64,000 bases of DNA from Bidens hawaiensis (GCA_021521415.1 JAIQDT010014648.1:57501-121500); one strand, 5' to 3'. Shown: positions 21,963-34,449, counted from the first letter of the stretch. The notes: a model not told the origin generated them from the sequence alone. A program made the numbers and translations.

Positions 21963-23080
21963 TGAAAAAAGTAGATATTTTTTGAAATTTTTGTAAAGAT
22001 GGGATTTCATCTCCAGGAACAACAAAATATTAAATGACAAAATCGCATCCTCTTCGAAGTTATTAAAATGCTTCTCCCCTTTTTTTGGTAATTAATAGGG
22101 AGAAAATAGGAGAATTAAAATCGCCATTTTGTTGTAATTAGTGAGTTAGGAGTTATTAACATCATCAAAGTCGGTGACATTGTTAAACCTTGAACGCTCG
22201 GGAGGAAAGAGTGGACTAGAAGAAGACAATGTTAATCTTATTATGAAGTTCAATTCTTTCATGCTTAATATTAGAATATAAAGAGTTGATGGGTGGGTTT
22301 AGGCTGACTTACTGTAAAACATGTATTTCTAATAATAAATGAGGAAGGTTTGCTGCAAGGTTTTTACGGAGTTTATGAAATAGATGTAATGATAGTGAAT
22401 TAGCGATTGTATTTGTGTGGTTTTTTTTTACATATTACGGCTTTATATGGTGTGGAACATGATGATTATCGAATCGAAGCCAACTGAGATGCTGGTAAGT
22501 TATGTTTTGCCTATTTATTTTGTTCAAAACAAATACACAGATACTATACATGTTAGGGGGTTTAAAATTTAGCTTACAATCCATGCCGGCCATGTTGAGT
22601 ATTGATTCATTGGGGTTTATGTACTTTAAAGTTTTCGTTACTTTATTTATTGAGGTGATTTAACTATTAAAATTCATCTATTCTTTACTTAGATGTAGTT
22701 TTTTATGGTTTCTGTACTGTTTTTATTTCTCAGTTTTGACTTAAGTTTAGCTATTGTATTATATGTTTAGCAGGTTTTAGGAGGTGCCACCAGATGTTGG
22801 CTTCAAACTTTGATTACGATAGGTTGGCAAGTTTGTTGGATTTTTGAACTAAGGGGCAGTATAACGGACATTTAATTACAAATAAGTTGGTAGTTTATTA
22901 TTAGTGTTACTGAATTAGCGAATCTGTATCTCAAATTGTTAGTAGTTATTAGTGTTGTTATTGTGAATTAGTGTGCTACTAAATTATCAAATTTGTTTCA
23001 AAATTACATACCGCCACCAAGCGTGGGTCATTTGTGTTTTCGTAACATAAAGTATCTTCTTTTCCTTACTTAATGCCCCC
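21963..23080. other. No gene recognised
   Basis: AT-rich sequence leading to a Helitron 3' terminus at 23110; it may be the body of that Helitron. No open frame worth naming. Confidence 0.4.
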
Positions 23081-23110
23081 GCCGCAACGCGGCGCGGGTC
23101 TAAATACTAG
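23081..23110 (+). mobile_element. Helitron 3' terminus with perfect 5-bp hairpin
   Basis: GCCGC, loop AAC, GCGGC (23081-23093), then GCGGGTCTAAATA and CTAG at 23107-23110, followed by T. Stem, spacer of about 13 bases and CTAG match the Helitron 3' end. The 5' end was not located. Confidence 0.65.
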
Positions 23111-23699
23111 TTATTTAAATTTTGTGTTGTGTGTCAACTTCTAATAAACGTATTTTTATTCTTAAATCAAACCTTATATTTTGTTTTAGACAAAAAAAGG
23201 TTTCCCTAGTTTCGATTATGTATCAGGTGACTGGTGTCGGCAGGTGGCGGTGGTGCTCGGGTTTAACCGACCTTATTTGTTAACCCATTACTGTATAGAA
23301 TGTAAACGAAATCAACCGAATTTGCGTTGACTCGCTGTCGCAACGCCAAAGACTGAAAATGTTATGGTTTTGATGACTCATCGCACGCGAAACATGGTGC
23401 CTACAACACTTGGGTTTTAGTTTTGTTACCGTAACAAATCTAACCGAAAATGACCAAATTCGCGTCGACACACCGTTGCACGACCAGCACCGGCAAAGCT
23501 CCTATTTTACAGCGCTTGGGTTTCACTGATCCACTACCGTTATAACGAACTTACGAACATAACAAAAACCAACCGAATGTCGATTTTGTTTTTTTATGTT
23601 TTAATTCTTGTACCGTAGCGAACGTGTCGGAAACTAACCGAACTTGCGTAGACTCACCGCCTCAACTCATGGGATTGACAACGATCGGGTTTTACCAAC

Positions 23700-24397
23700 T
23701 AAGGATGAGCGTGGGACGGTACCCGTATCCGTACCCGTACTTGTACCTGTTTGTACTCGTACCAAAAATCAATAAAAACACGTACCAATACTCGTACCAA
23801 ATTTTTCGGTCTGGTACGAGTACGGGTACGGGTATTGGTACGGGTATTTTGGTACAATACACATTTTTGTACCACTTTTGCTTTTTTATTTCCAAATTTT
23901 CGACGATCTTGAAGCGGTACCGATACAAGTAACAAACAACCTAAATTAGTCCGGGTATCAGTACTTGCACATGTACGTGACGGGTGCCAAATTAGTGCAG
24001 GTACCAAATTGGCTATCGATTTAATGATAAGATAGTATTGAAGAACCCTAACTTGGTCGCCGATTTTAAGTGATTTGTTTGTTGGTTTGAGTCTTGGATG
24101 TTATATTATTTAATTTTGAAGAAACGTTTGGTACTTGTTCAATAATAACATGGTTGGAGAATTTATTTTATATATTAAATATGAAAATTCTCAATTTAAC
24201 CCTTATATAATCTAAACAGGTACAAAATACCAAATGTACCCGTACCGTACCCGTACCTGTACCTGATTGTACCCGTACCAAAATTCAACAAAAATGAGTA
24301 CCAATACCCGTACCGAATAGGCTAAATCGGTACGGGTACATGTACATGTATGGTACGTGTATAAGTACGGGTATTTGGGACAAAATGCTCATCCCTA
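23700..24397. mobile_element. Non-autonomous hAT-type element with GTACGGGTAC-type interior
   Basis: 698 bp. Ends TAAGGATGAGC and GCTCATCCCTA are inverted with one mismatch. It is flanked by perfect 8-bp duplications TTACCAAC (23692-23699 and 24398-24405). The interior, chiefly next to both ends, is made of gtacccgtacc and ggtacgggtac motifs, which can pair with each other. The open frames in it on both strands are by-products of these repeats. Confidence 0.92.
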
Positions 24398-24567
24398 TTA
24401 CCAACACTCGAGTGTTATACCGGCCGACATCACCCCATTGGTCCACCTCAATTATTTATTTTGTTTTATTATTTTTTTAGTTCCGGTACAATAACGCACG
24501 TAAGTGAAATGAACTGAATTTGCGTTGACTTACCATATCATCATTTAGGACCGACAACGCTTGAGTT

Positions 24568-25589
24568 CAGGGGCGGACATACCTTATGCCGAGGCTACGG
24601 CTCAAATTTTTACGGGTAGTGTAAAAACAAAATTTTTTGGCAGATTTTTGTGTTTCGTTACGGCTGGAAAAAAATAACGTTCCGACTAGGATTTTAAGCC
24701 CAACTAATATATGTTTTAAAACCAATCAAAAGATAAAGCTCAAACAAAAAACCCATAAAACCAACCTAACCAACCCATTAACCCACCTTTCACAACAAAA
24801 TTAAGATGTTAGATATGGAGGAAAGTTATGGTAATCAAAGAAACCGGAAGTATTTCATTCCTAATCGACATCATTTTGAGGTTGAAGTTTTTAATACGGT
24901 CTTGGATATGCAAATTCAAGAACTTGGAAATAGATTTAGTGAGGTCTCAACTACTTTGTTAGAATATATGTCGGGTTTAAATCCTTGTGATTCGTTTTCC
25001 AAGTTTGACATATCTAAGATAGTGGCTTTTTCAGAGATGTATCCGAATGATTTTACTAACGAAGAAAGAGGGTGTATACCGGGTGATCTTATGACCTTTT
25101 ATTACACTTTAAAGGAAGATGATAAATTTGCAAAATTTGGTGGAATGGGTGATCTTGCTCGTGTAATGGTGGAAACCGGAAAACACATAACTTTTCCTTT
25201 GGTTTATCGGATATTGAAGCTAGCATTGGTTTTACCGGTTGCAACTGCAACCGTTGAAAGATGTTTCTCTAAAATGAAGCTTATCAAGACGGGTTTGCGC
25301 AATCAAATGGGTAATGAGTATTTGAACAATGCTTTAGTTTGTGCGGTCGAAAGAGAAACGTTTGATAAAGTAAATGAAGAAGATGTAATGGCTCGGTTTC
25401 AAGCTATCAAAAACTGAAGAAGAGATATTTACAGCCCAACCTAGATCCGCCATTGTTGGTTCGTTAACCCGGTTAGTTTAAATTTATTTGTTGTCGTGTT
25501 CTTTATATTTGTTTCGTTAACATTGTATTAAATATGGGGAAAAAAATTTGAAGCGCTCTGGCTGGGTTTCTAGTCTAGATCCACCACTG
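24568..25589 (+). mobile_element. hAT element carrying a transposase remnant
   Basis: 1022 bp. Ends CAGGGGCGGACATA and the complement of CAGTGGTGGATCTAGA are inverted with a few mismatches. Perfect 8-bp duplications CTTGAGTT flank it (24560-24567 and 25590-25597). It carries the C-terminal part of a hAT transposase. A second end-like sequence, CTAGATCCGCCATTG, lies inside at 25441-25455, suggesting that the outer end was added by duplication or nested insertion. Confidence 0.92.
24806..25417 (+). pseudogene. hAT transposase, C-terminal fragment (203 residues)
   Basis: The product is the C-terminal part of a hAT-superfamily transposase, which cuts and inserts DNA in the nucleus. Residues about 115-185 form the hAT dimerisation region, with the typical LPVATATVERCFSKMK block (E151, R152, F154, S155) and RNQMGNEYLNNALVC. 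Upstream residues 20-110 resemble the end of the catalytic region. The N-terminal zinc finger and the first catalytic acids are absent; full family members are 600-800 residues. The frame is open from ATG to stop without breaks, which is unusual for a dead copy and suggests a fairly recent internal deletion. The inverted ends and 8-bp duplications of the enclosing element fit the assignment. Confidence 0.85.
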
Positions 25590-25655
25590 CTTGAGTTTTA
25601 CCACCCCTGAGTTTTACCAACATGTCCTGACGCAACACGCCGGTGAAAATACTAG

Positions 25656-28420
25656 TTAGTGTATATATGTAAAGTATACAACAAAATATTAAAGTAATAC
25701 TAACTAAAAACACAAAAAATAAGGCAATAACTAACAATGTTACTGGTAATTAGTATTTTAAATAAATAATAATCAATATAATGTTTACTTTTGTTGGAAA
25801 TGTAATCATAAATAAATTAAAATGGCAATACACTAGAATATTATATGTGGTTATATTGATGTGCTTCGTTACCTTTTTTATTGTATGGACCAACATGTGT
25901 TCAATGACAAGATTGCCCTTTATTCCGATGCTAACAAAATAAAGAATATTCTTAATTTGTTTAAATTTTCCAGCGCAAACATAGCAATATTTATTATACA
26001 CTAGTCTGAGGCCTGTATATTAAACGGGTAATTGATAAAAATTTTATACTTTAACCATTAAGTGAAATATGGTTAACAAAATGATCATATTTTTGTTATA
26101 TAGTTACAATCTGCATTAAAATTATAGAACTACATAACTAAGATTACACAAATATGTTACAAATAAGTAAAATCTTCCTTGTACACTACATTTGTGAACG
26201 TATTGGTTGTTATACATTGTTTATCACAAATCAAAATCTTTAGTCTATTCCTGCTTGTAACTCTTGATAAGGTAACATATAGGTATGATTATAATTCTTG
26301 ATATAGCTATGTATACTTGTCCGCGTGACAAATAAAATTTTCAAGTACATATCAACCCTAGATAAATGATAATTTATCCATTAAACTAACAAAAAAGTTA
26401 TTCATACGCATAAAATTTCATGCCTTTTAATCAATTAATATAATGTCATTTGAGATCATCTGCTTATGTTTGTCCCAAAAACATCATTATCCAAAAAACC
26501 ATATTACCTGAACTTTGATGATATAGTCATCCTTATAATTTTTAGAATTTGAAACTGATTGATCATGATAAATTTGGTGTCATTAATGTTCTTTGCATGA
26601 CAAATTTTTACTTGATTTTATATTTTACAATTAACAATTGTATAATCAGTAACATATAAAACGGAAATTAAAATATAACAAAATGATTGTTTTCATTTCA
26701 TATTAATGGAAAATGACAAAGACATCTAACATTAAAGCCATGTTCAGATAAAAGTGATTATTCTGAGTTAACAGAATATTAGAAGATTTAAAGTTGCATA
26801 AAGTGAAGGTAGTGATTCTTATTTATGATAGTTGAAAGTATTTGATAAGGAATGTTTACATTTTGATTAGTTAATATTATGGGAGTTGTTAGAATATTTA
26901 ATTAATCGATATATATATTTTAACAACTTATAGAAAAAAAAAGCAAAGATTTCGGATTTGTTGAAAGCATGGTAAATGACTTTTAACCGGATTAACTATT
27001 TTTTTATATTAATGTGAAAATGTATGTTTCTGAAGCATTTTGGTCTGAGTTATAAAAAAAATATTGAAAACTAAATATTGATTTTCTTATTGCTAAAACT
27101 CTTTATACTAAGCACAAAAATTATATACATAAATGACATATACTTCATATAGTAAATCGGTATACATATAGGTTATAATTATAATATTCAACTTCAATAA
27201 TTTAATGCTAAACACCAAGATATATATAATAAGTATTCTCCATGTTTGCAATATTTATACAAAACGTTTGAAGAATATTAAAAAAAATACACATTTTTTT
27301 TAGTTCAAATGCATATGAGAAATTTTAAATCTAAATTTGAAGCCAATCTTATATAAAAATTATACACTGTTGCTCGAATCTCAGTTTAAAAAACAATTTA
27401 TAGTTTACCATACAAATCCAAATTCTTCGACAATGATGCACTTTTTATTTGGTTTAATTTGCAATTACCTGTGACTTTAAAATTTTATTCTAAAAAACAC
27501 GCAACGTCAATTTTAATATTTTTATATTTCACCATTAATGTTAATTAATGGATTGATTAAGATTTGCATATAATAAAAACAAACTAGAATTCATATATAG
27601 AAATGACTTAAAAGATAGGACCATATATTGAAATAAGTAAAAAAAAAGGTGAGGGCTATAAGATTGACAAGTGACAAAATATGTAGTATTTTATTATAAT
27701 AGATAGATTGTTTATTTGATATGAATTTAATTTCCAGTAAAAAGAAAAATACATACTAACATAACCATGTTCAAATAATAGTGATTATTCTGAGTTAGAA
27801 GAATATTAGAAGATTTAAAGTTGCATAAAGTGAATATAGTGATTCTTATTTATAATAGTTGAAAGTAGGGCTGCCACTTTTACCCATAACATGAAACCCA
27901 ACCCAAGAAAACCCGCACCCGACCCAAGAAACTCAAACTCAAGAAAATACTAACCCGAACCTGAACCGAAGTAATTCGGGCTGGTTCTTGGGTCCGAATT
28001 CTAGGTTTTGGGTCAACCAGAAAATTTTTAGTTTTAAAATCATATGTATTTTTAGGTATTAAAGGCTAAGCCTTAGCCGCTGGCGTTATCAGGATTTAGT
28101 CCAAGTCGATTGTTCTCATTCCACATATTATGAATCAAATGTTTATTGTTTATTATTTTGAATATAAACCATAATAAACACTTTAATTAACACTTTAAAA
28201 TTCAAAATTCACTAATCGTCTCTTGTCAATCATTATGAAGAATACTTATTATATGTAGTAATGGATTTAGTTGGAATAAACCTATAATTTTAATGTCATA
28301 TATTAAAATGACTTAAAAGATAAGTACCATATATAAAAATTGGTTGAAAAAAAGGTGAGGAGAGCTATGGTATTAGCAAGTGGCAAAAATAGTAGGCTTT
28401 TATTAGAATAGATAGATTGC
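25656..28420. repeat. AT-rich region with two diverged copies of one repeat
   Basis: No gene. A segment of about 110 bp at 26738-26862 returns at 27757-27866 (shared phrase agatttaaagttgcataaag). A tail segment at 27598-27710 returns at 28302-28420 (phrases atgacttaaaagata and aatagatagattg). The order suggests two partial copies of one element in tandem. In the second copy, sequence beginning TAGGGCTGCCACTTTTACCC at about 27868 interrupts the homology and looks like one end of another hAT-type insertion; no right end was found. Confidence 0.5.
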
Positions 28421-29702
28421 ATAAATAAAATATATATGTTACGTTTTCATGGTAAAATGAAATGCCATTAATTCTTAGGCCTTGTATAGGAGTTTATTAG
28501 CATTAGACAAGGATAAGGACTTAAACTCATTTAAGGAGTCAACACAAATTCAAATCATTAAGTAATCATACAACCCTATCTCATAGACATTAGTCTCAAA
28601 TAATCTTCCGTATATAGGTATATGCTATCTCTATGAAAGACTCCACATGCATGCCTAAGTGGGTGAACCCTCCCATCGGGGCAAGCTCCATCTAAACCCA
28701 AAATATTAACTAATTTGACCATAGAAGGTGGTTTTTTTTGGGTTCGTAGGCCTTTTGTTTATGCCTGGTTTATTATTTGAAGTTCAAATGATAGACGGGT
28801 GTAGGGTGGCCCAGTTTGGATTTCCTGTTGAATAAGATGCAAACCCTAGACTAATCTCTATATATGATTTTTATGTACTAGTAATCGTTGTCACTCAATA
28901 AAGAGTATCTAGTTGTCACCCGTGGGCGTAGATCAGTTCAGACCAAACCATGTTAAATCCTCGTGTTCGTTTATTATTTTCGTGTTTGTGTTCGGTTCGT
29001 GTGCGTGTTTAATCATAACAAGAAGAGCTTAGGTTTGGATCACACGAGAACATGTTTGAACCAGTCTCTATCGTCGCTGCCACACCAGAGATCAAAGCAA
29101 GGGTTCCACCGTGTGATCTCCGGCTGCAGATTGGGTTTTCTACGCCGTTGTTGACGTCTGATTCTCGCCGCGAAAGCAGCCGGCTGTCGCGGTTGATCGT
29201 CATCAAATATTGGAGTGTTTGGGTTACGTACGAAAGAAGTTTGAGCACCGGCATCACCACCGTGTAACGTCGTAAGAAGAATATATTAGGAACAATATAT
29301 CAATTTTTGAGGCAGAAGCCTTGATTGGTCGTCTTGTTTTTTTTTTCGTTGGAGAAAAACTATAGCCGTGGTATTAAAGCAGAAGGATTTGACCATTATT
29401 TTTTGTTTGACCAAGACCGTGTACACCTTTTTCAATTTTTGGGCCTGGAACATTTGTTGGTCAATAATTAAGGAGCAACCCATTTGATATTTTTGGGCCA
29501 AAATCAAGATCCTATTTTCGAAGAGCTGTTGTCAATTAGAAGAAGTGTTAAAGAATTGGAGAACCAGTGCCAACCGCGTTTGTTAGGTTTTATCATTTTA
29601 GTTTAAATTTTCAGTATCTGATTTTCAGTTCGTTATTCCGCTACGTTTATATAGGTTGATTGTTTAACAAAGTTCAGTAAAACATCCGTTAAGTTTAGGC
29701 CG

Positions 29703-30463
29703 GTGCCATTGTTGTGTATGTCTCTGGAGAAATTCGTTTTAGTCATTGTCATGGTAGAAGACGGAAAGATTTCGATACAGAAGTTTGATGGACAGAAGTT
29801 TGGTTGGTGGAAGATGCAGATTGAGGCACTACTTTGTCAGAAAGACTTAAATGTAGTGCATAAGAATGAAAAACTAGAAAAATTGTCAGAAGCAGAGTGT
29901 AAGAAGTTAGACAAGAAAGCTAGGGTTTGTATTAGTTTTTTGTTGTCGGAAGATTGCGTTTAACATCATGAAAGAAACCACAGTGCGAGGTATGATGGAG
30001 GTACTATCCAACATGTATGAGAAGCCTTCGACAGCGAATAAGGTCTATCTTATCCGAGAGCTAGTGACAACAAGAATGAAAGAGGGTGGGTCAGTTACAA
30101 CGGATATTAATAATCTTAATTCGATCATGTCCCGCTTAGTGTTAGTCCACATTAAGTTTGATGATGAAGTTCAAGGTCTATTGTTATTATCCTCTTTACT
30201 CGAAAGTTGGTCGCAAATAGTGACTACAGTTTGTAGTTCATCTACAAAAATTACCTTTGATGGGATCCGTGATATGATTTTGGGAGAAGATTCAAGACGC
30301 AGAAGTTCAGACGAATCACCAGACAATATGTTAGTCATAGAAGGCAAAGGTAGAGTAAAAAACAAGGCAGTGGGAGCAGGAAGAGGAGTCGGTCTAGGAC
30401 TCGTAAAGATATTTAATGCTGGAGTTGTAAAGAGAAGGGAAACTTCAGGATTCCGAATGGTAT
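29703..30463 (+). pseudogene. Copia gag remnant
   Basis: This encodes the capsid protein of a Ty1/copia element in two frames joined by a frameshift near 29960. The first frame has the gag start FDGQKFGWWKMQIEALLCQKD (first 20 residues are the typical F-x-W-x-x-KM block). The second has the conserved VRGMMEVLSNMYEKPSTANKV and LLLLSSLLESW blocks of the UBN2 gag family. The part that should hold the CCHC zinc knuckle is basic and glycine-rich but shows no intact CCHC. It is followed directly by the protease frame, overlapping by two bases at 30462. Confidence 0.8.
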
Positions 30464-31112
30464 GAAAGAGATGAACGCTACAGAAGATGACACAGATGAC
30501 GGGGTCACTAGTGAGGATGCTTTGGTTTCTAGTGTAAAGAGTAACGTTATTGATTGGGTGATGGATTCTGGTGCATCGTTTCATGCCACTCACTGTAGTA
30601 AAACGATGATGAATATAAAGTTTGAGGATTTGGGAAAGGTTCGACTAGCAAACGGTGATATTCTAGAGGTTACGGGTATGAGAGATGTTGATTTGATAAC
30701 TTCAGCCGATACCTCTTGGACTTTGAAAGACGTGAGGGTTATTCCAAGTTTGAAGAAACGTTTGATTTCAGTTGGGCAGTTGGACGACCAGGTTTGGGAA
30801 AGGGCAGTGGAAAGTGGTCAAAGGGAATCTCGTGGTTGCTCGTGGCAAGAAAATGAGTTCGTTGCATATGGTCTATATCTCATCGAAAGAGTGGATCCAG
30901 TTATGGTGAAAGATAAAGTCCGGTTCACAGAATCTCGTGTGCTGAAGAAGGTTCGTTTTGAAAGTAACAAACCCAGAGCCAAAGTGAAGATTCATGATGA
31001 ACGAGCTAGGAAGGTTAAATTAGTTAGAGGGCAACGTGACAGTGGAGCACATGTTGTGTTTCAGTTACAGTTCCAGGTCGACAGTGGATTAAGAAAACCA
31101 GCATTCCAGTAG
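30462..31112 (+). pseudogene. Copia protease region with frameshifted pre-integrase segment
   Basis: The frame contains the aspartic protease site WVMDSGASFHAT (catalytic D35, nucleotide 30564), followed by VRLANGDILEV and LKDVRVIPSLKKRLISVGQLDD, all typical of copia. Downstream, the conserved GAG-pre-integrase segment is still readable but only in another frame: QWKVVKGNLVVARGKK at about 30810-30860. A small deletion just after LDDQ has therefore shifted the frame. The rest of the 216-codon frame is read through in an unnatural frame to 31112. Integrase core and reverse transcriptase are missing. In a working element the protease would cut the polyprotein in virus-like particles. Confidence 0.8.
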
Positions 31113-31701
31113 TAAAAGTCTCTCCAATGGATTACTTGCTTAATATGGAGAGTGTTTGTTTTTGCGATATCTCAGTATCCGGTAGTTCGTTACAGTGGGA
31201 GCCGGTAGGGACAAAGAATGAGTCAAGGGCAGTTTTAGCCGTGACTGACGTGTTGGAGCTCCAAGGAGCTTCAACGGGCCTTCAGGTTAATTGATGAGAA
31301 GGCGGGAGCAACTAGAAGAAGTTTAATGTATAGATTACATAACTACGATGAGGAGTGCACACGAGAGTACTCAAGGCCTCCGAGTGGGAGATTGTTGGGT
31401 TCGTAGGCCTTTTGTGTAGGCTCGGTTTATTATTTGAAGTCCAAAGGGGTAGACGGGTGTAGGGTGGCTAAACCAAAGCCCGGCCCGGTTTGGATTTCTT
31501 GTTGAATAAGATGCAAACCCTAGATTAATCTCTATACATATGATTGTTATGTACTCGTAATCGTTGTCACTCAATAAAGAATATCTAGTTGCCACCCGTG
31601 GACGTAGTTTAGTTTAGACCAAACCACGTTAAATCCTCGTGTTCATTTATTTCTTTCATGTTTGTGTTCGGTTCGTGTGTGCGTTTAATCCTAACAGTTT
31701 T

Positions 31702-32769
31702 CCTAGGCTATAATTTGAGGCCTTTCTAACCAATTTATTCACTACCTTTACGAATGAGCTCTATATATCTATTACTTTGGTTGTCCAACCACCCAATCTA
31801 AGCTCCAAGAAAACCCCATGCTGGTTTGGAGAAACAATCACTTAAAAATTATTGTTTAGTACTATTATTACTTTTGACAAGTACACTAGTAGTATAAGTA
31901 GTGGTGGTGGTAGTGGCACCAGTCATCATCGTCTTAGTGGTACTAGAAATTAATTGTGGTGACGAATTTCATTCATTGTCCAAACTATTTGTAAAGCTCG
32001 TCTCTACTTTCACACTTGTTTATAAATATAGCCATACCTATTATAGTTAACACTTTATCAATAAATACTAAGAAGAAAGAAAAACCTATTTCACCGGATG
32101 AACGAACAAACAAACAAATTAATTACCATATTTAAATACACACGCCACATGAAAACACTTCATGTCTCCCTTTGTCAACATCTTATGTCTACCTTTTTAT
32201 GTAGTCATCCCCCTTCCAAAATGACCTCTCCTCCCGCTACTCGGGTAAAGAAAGTAGCACACACATTTGTGGGTTTTCTACTTTGCCTGTTTCCATAAAT
32301 AAGGAAACCATAACATGAATCAACACCCTTGTCATGATGAGTGTCGCACATGTCATATTTGTGTTTTCATTTTGGTTTCAATTAAGGGATTCTTTTGGAT
32401 TTGACTTCCTTAGGGGCTTGATTAGCCATTAAACGAAAGCATTGACACCAACCATTATTGTATTCCGTTAGGGATTCATTATTAACATCCATTAACTCAT
32501 TAAGGCTTCAACTTTATAGTTCAAGCCTCACTTGATAGCCTTCACTTTGCATATGTTCATGTACTCTACATCTTATGTTGTTAGTTAGGCTTCAATTTGT
32601 AATGTTCTTGAGCTTTATACTCTCATTGTTGCCAACCAACGCTTTATTAATTCGGTGTGGAGTTGTTTTGGTGGTAAGATCAACTAGAATACCTATGACC
32701 CCTCAAAATCCCCATGAGCCTTCGTATTATGGCTGCTAAAAGATTGAATTATGGTTTAAAGAGACACTG

Positions 32770-32808
<39 letters not shown>

Positions 32809-33100
32809 TGATAATATGGAAGAATTTTGCTTATATGGCTATTGTTTAGAGAGAATGAAGAAAGAAATTTTACTGACCCATTTCGACCCGGGTTTTTTTA
32901 CCTGGCTTAATTTGTTTGAACACCGTTTTACACCTCCTAAACAAAATTCATGGATCCTCTTGCAACTGAACTACACGCGTTAGAGCAAGATGAAACAATG
33001 TTGGTTTCAAGTTGTGTGTATCGTATGAGTCGTATTCAAGGTATATGATTTTAACTGTATATGAGTTAGACTTATCTTAACACAAATAAACATATAAGTT
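31702..33100. other. Intergenic with a promoter-like stretch and a (GA)n run
   Basis: No convincing gene. TATAAATATAG at 32021-32031 followed by an A-rich leader resembles a promoter, and a 66-codon open frame begins at 32098; I found no signal peptide or domain in it. A (GA)n microsatellite lies at 32774-32808. Confidence 0.4.
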
Positions 33101-33359
33101 ACGTTTCAGAAAGAGTTAAGTGCATAAATCAACCCTGTGATCAACACCATTTCGCAGAAATCAACCCCGTGGTGGCTTGTTCATAGATATCACCACATGT
33201 TCAGCTTTATTTTGCAAATGGACCCACCGTTAACTCCCGGTTAATTTTATCCATTAAAATGAACGGCAAGCCCGTCTTTTCCCTCGATTAGCATCCCCTG
33301 CAAGAAAGAATCCCCCACACATCTTTAAAATATACAACCCAAGCCGTCGTCCTTGTTCA

Positions 33360-33781
33360 CAGGGGCGGACCTACATAGGTCCCATCGGGGTCCCGGGACA
33401 CCAATGTTTTTTAAAAAATACTTAGAGACGGTATACTAAATTTTGTAAGGACCCCATAAAAATTAATACTTGGAACCCATACTATTAAGGCTAAACTGGT
33501 CTAGTGGAAATTCCCTTGTTTTTCTTTGAGAGGTTGCAGGTTCAAGCCTCTCCATACTCAGTTTTTGTTGTTTTTTTATATCATAGTCAATATTAGTTAT
33601 TTAGTTGGGGTATTTGTGTTTTTTTTAGTTTCTCTCATATAGTCATTATCACCATCCAACATATATAATAACAACATGGGTTTTACATATTCTTTTATTA
33701 ATTATCTTATGTATGTATATTATAATTAATAATTTATTTGTGTAAGAGTTAGTTTTTCATGTCTTGATTATTTATGTAAGA

Positions 33782-33815
<34 letters not shown>

Positions 33816-34039
33816 CTTATGTTTATGTTTTTCGAGTATGAATAAAAATGAATTAAAAATATATGTTCTATCTAGTTTCTAATCTAGATTCTTTCTACTT
33901 ACTCGTTTCCAATGACACCATATTTCCGTGTTTTATTATGTTACTCGTCTCGACCCGACCCGAATAACGACCGACCTGAAAATTTTGTAAACCGAAAAAG
34001 TTGGGACCCCGTCGACAAAAAATCCTGGGTCCGCCACTG
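33360..34039. mobile_element. Non-autonomous hAT element (CAGGGGCGGACC family)
   Basis: 680 bp. Left end CAGGGGCGGACCTACAT; right end, complemented, CAGTGGCGGACCCAGGAT. Perfect 8-bp duplications CTTGTTCA flank it (33352-33359, 34040-34047). The ends closely resemble those of the transposase-bearing hAT at 24568-25589, so that family could have mobilised it. A (TA)n run lies near 33787. Confidence 0.92.
33497..33548 (+). repeat. Possible SINE or tRNA fragment inside the hAT element
   Basis: TGGTCTAGTGG (33497-33507) fits an RNA polymerase III A box and GGTTCAAGCC (33539-33548) fits a B box, at tRNA-like spacing. No cloverleaf or target duplication could be confirmed. Confidence 0.4.
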
Positions 34040-34449
34040 CTTGTTCACTTGCATCGTAAGTGTCTTGTTCACCATTGTGTACATGAAAATGGACTGGAAT
34101 TTCGACTGATTATTCGATAGCGTGGCTCTCACAGGTATCATCTTTCCCAACAACTCATAATTGATTGTTCAATTCTGTTTAGTTTTTGTCGACCCTCTGT
34201 TGATTTTTTGAAATTAGTAATGATCGTAGCTTACCCGGTTATGTTATGCGTTTTGGGTCGATGTCAGCTTAAGCCACCTAATGTTAACTACTAATGACCT
34301 AACTAGTAATTATGTATATTGTATTATATTAGCATCTAATTAGGGCTTTTACATTATATTAAGTAATAATCAAGTAATTATGGATTTTATATCAATGATG
34401 TTATGATCATTATTTAAGTTTAATATTGTCAATTTGATCAATGTGTAGA

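Larger units (their letters stand above)
23270..25655 (+). repeat. Degenerate repeat units ending in a Helitron-like terminus
   Basis: A diverged unit of about 90-150 bp recurs at about 23290, 23420, 23530, 23620 and 24485. Each has a phrase like aaccgaatttgcgttgactcacc, a gap, then accgacaacgcttgggttttacc. The tract ends with an imperfect hairpin and CTAG at 25652-25655, resembling the 23110 terminus. Two hAT elements have inserted into units of this tract. It appears to be a Helitron body with internal duplications. Confidence 0.55.
28736..31696 (+). mobile_element. Non-autonomous Ty1/copia element with both LTRs
   Basis: Direct repeats at 28736-29020 and 31393-31696 are LTRs: both contain ggttcgtaggccttttgt near the start, gttgaataagatgcaaaccc in the middle and a TAACA end. 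The 3' LTR starts TGTTGGG; the 5' LTR start has decayed to TTTTGGG. Perfect 5-bp duplications GTTTT flank the whole (28731-28735, 31697-31701). The internal 2.4 kb holds gag and protease only; integrase, reverse transcriptase and RNase H are absent, so it would depend on a partner element. A purine-rich tract (gagtgggagat) precedes the 3' LTR. The primer-binding site next to the 5' LTR is not the usual TGGTATCAGAGC and may have decayed. Confidence 0.9.

Noticed and set aside
23624..24007. Tyr/Thr/Arg-repeat frames on both strands
   Set aside because: They are translations of the gtacgggtacc sub-repeats of a MITE.
27868..28040. Complete hAT-type element beginning TAGGGCTGCC
   Set aside because: Only the left end is seen; no right end or 8-bp duplication was found.
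32098..32298. 66-codon frame below a TATA-like box
   Set aside because: No signal peptide, domain or codon pattern; the promoter-like sequence alone is not enough.
33481..33560. Functional tRNA gene
   Set aside because: A and B boxes are present but no cloverleaf could be formed with normal stems, and it lies inside a transposon.
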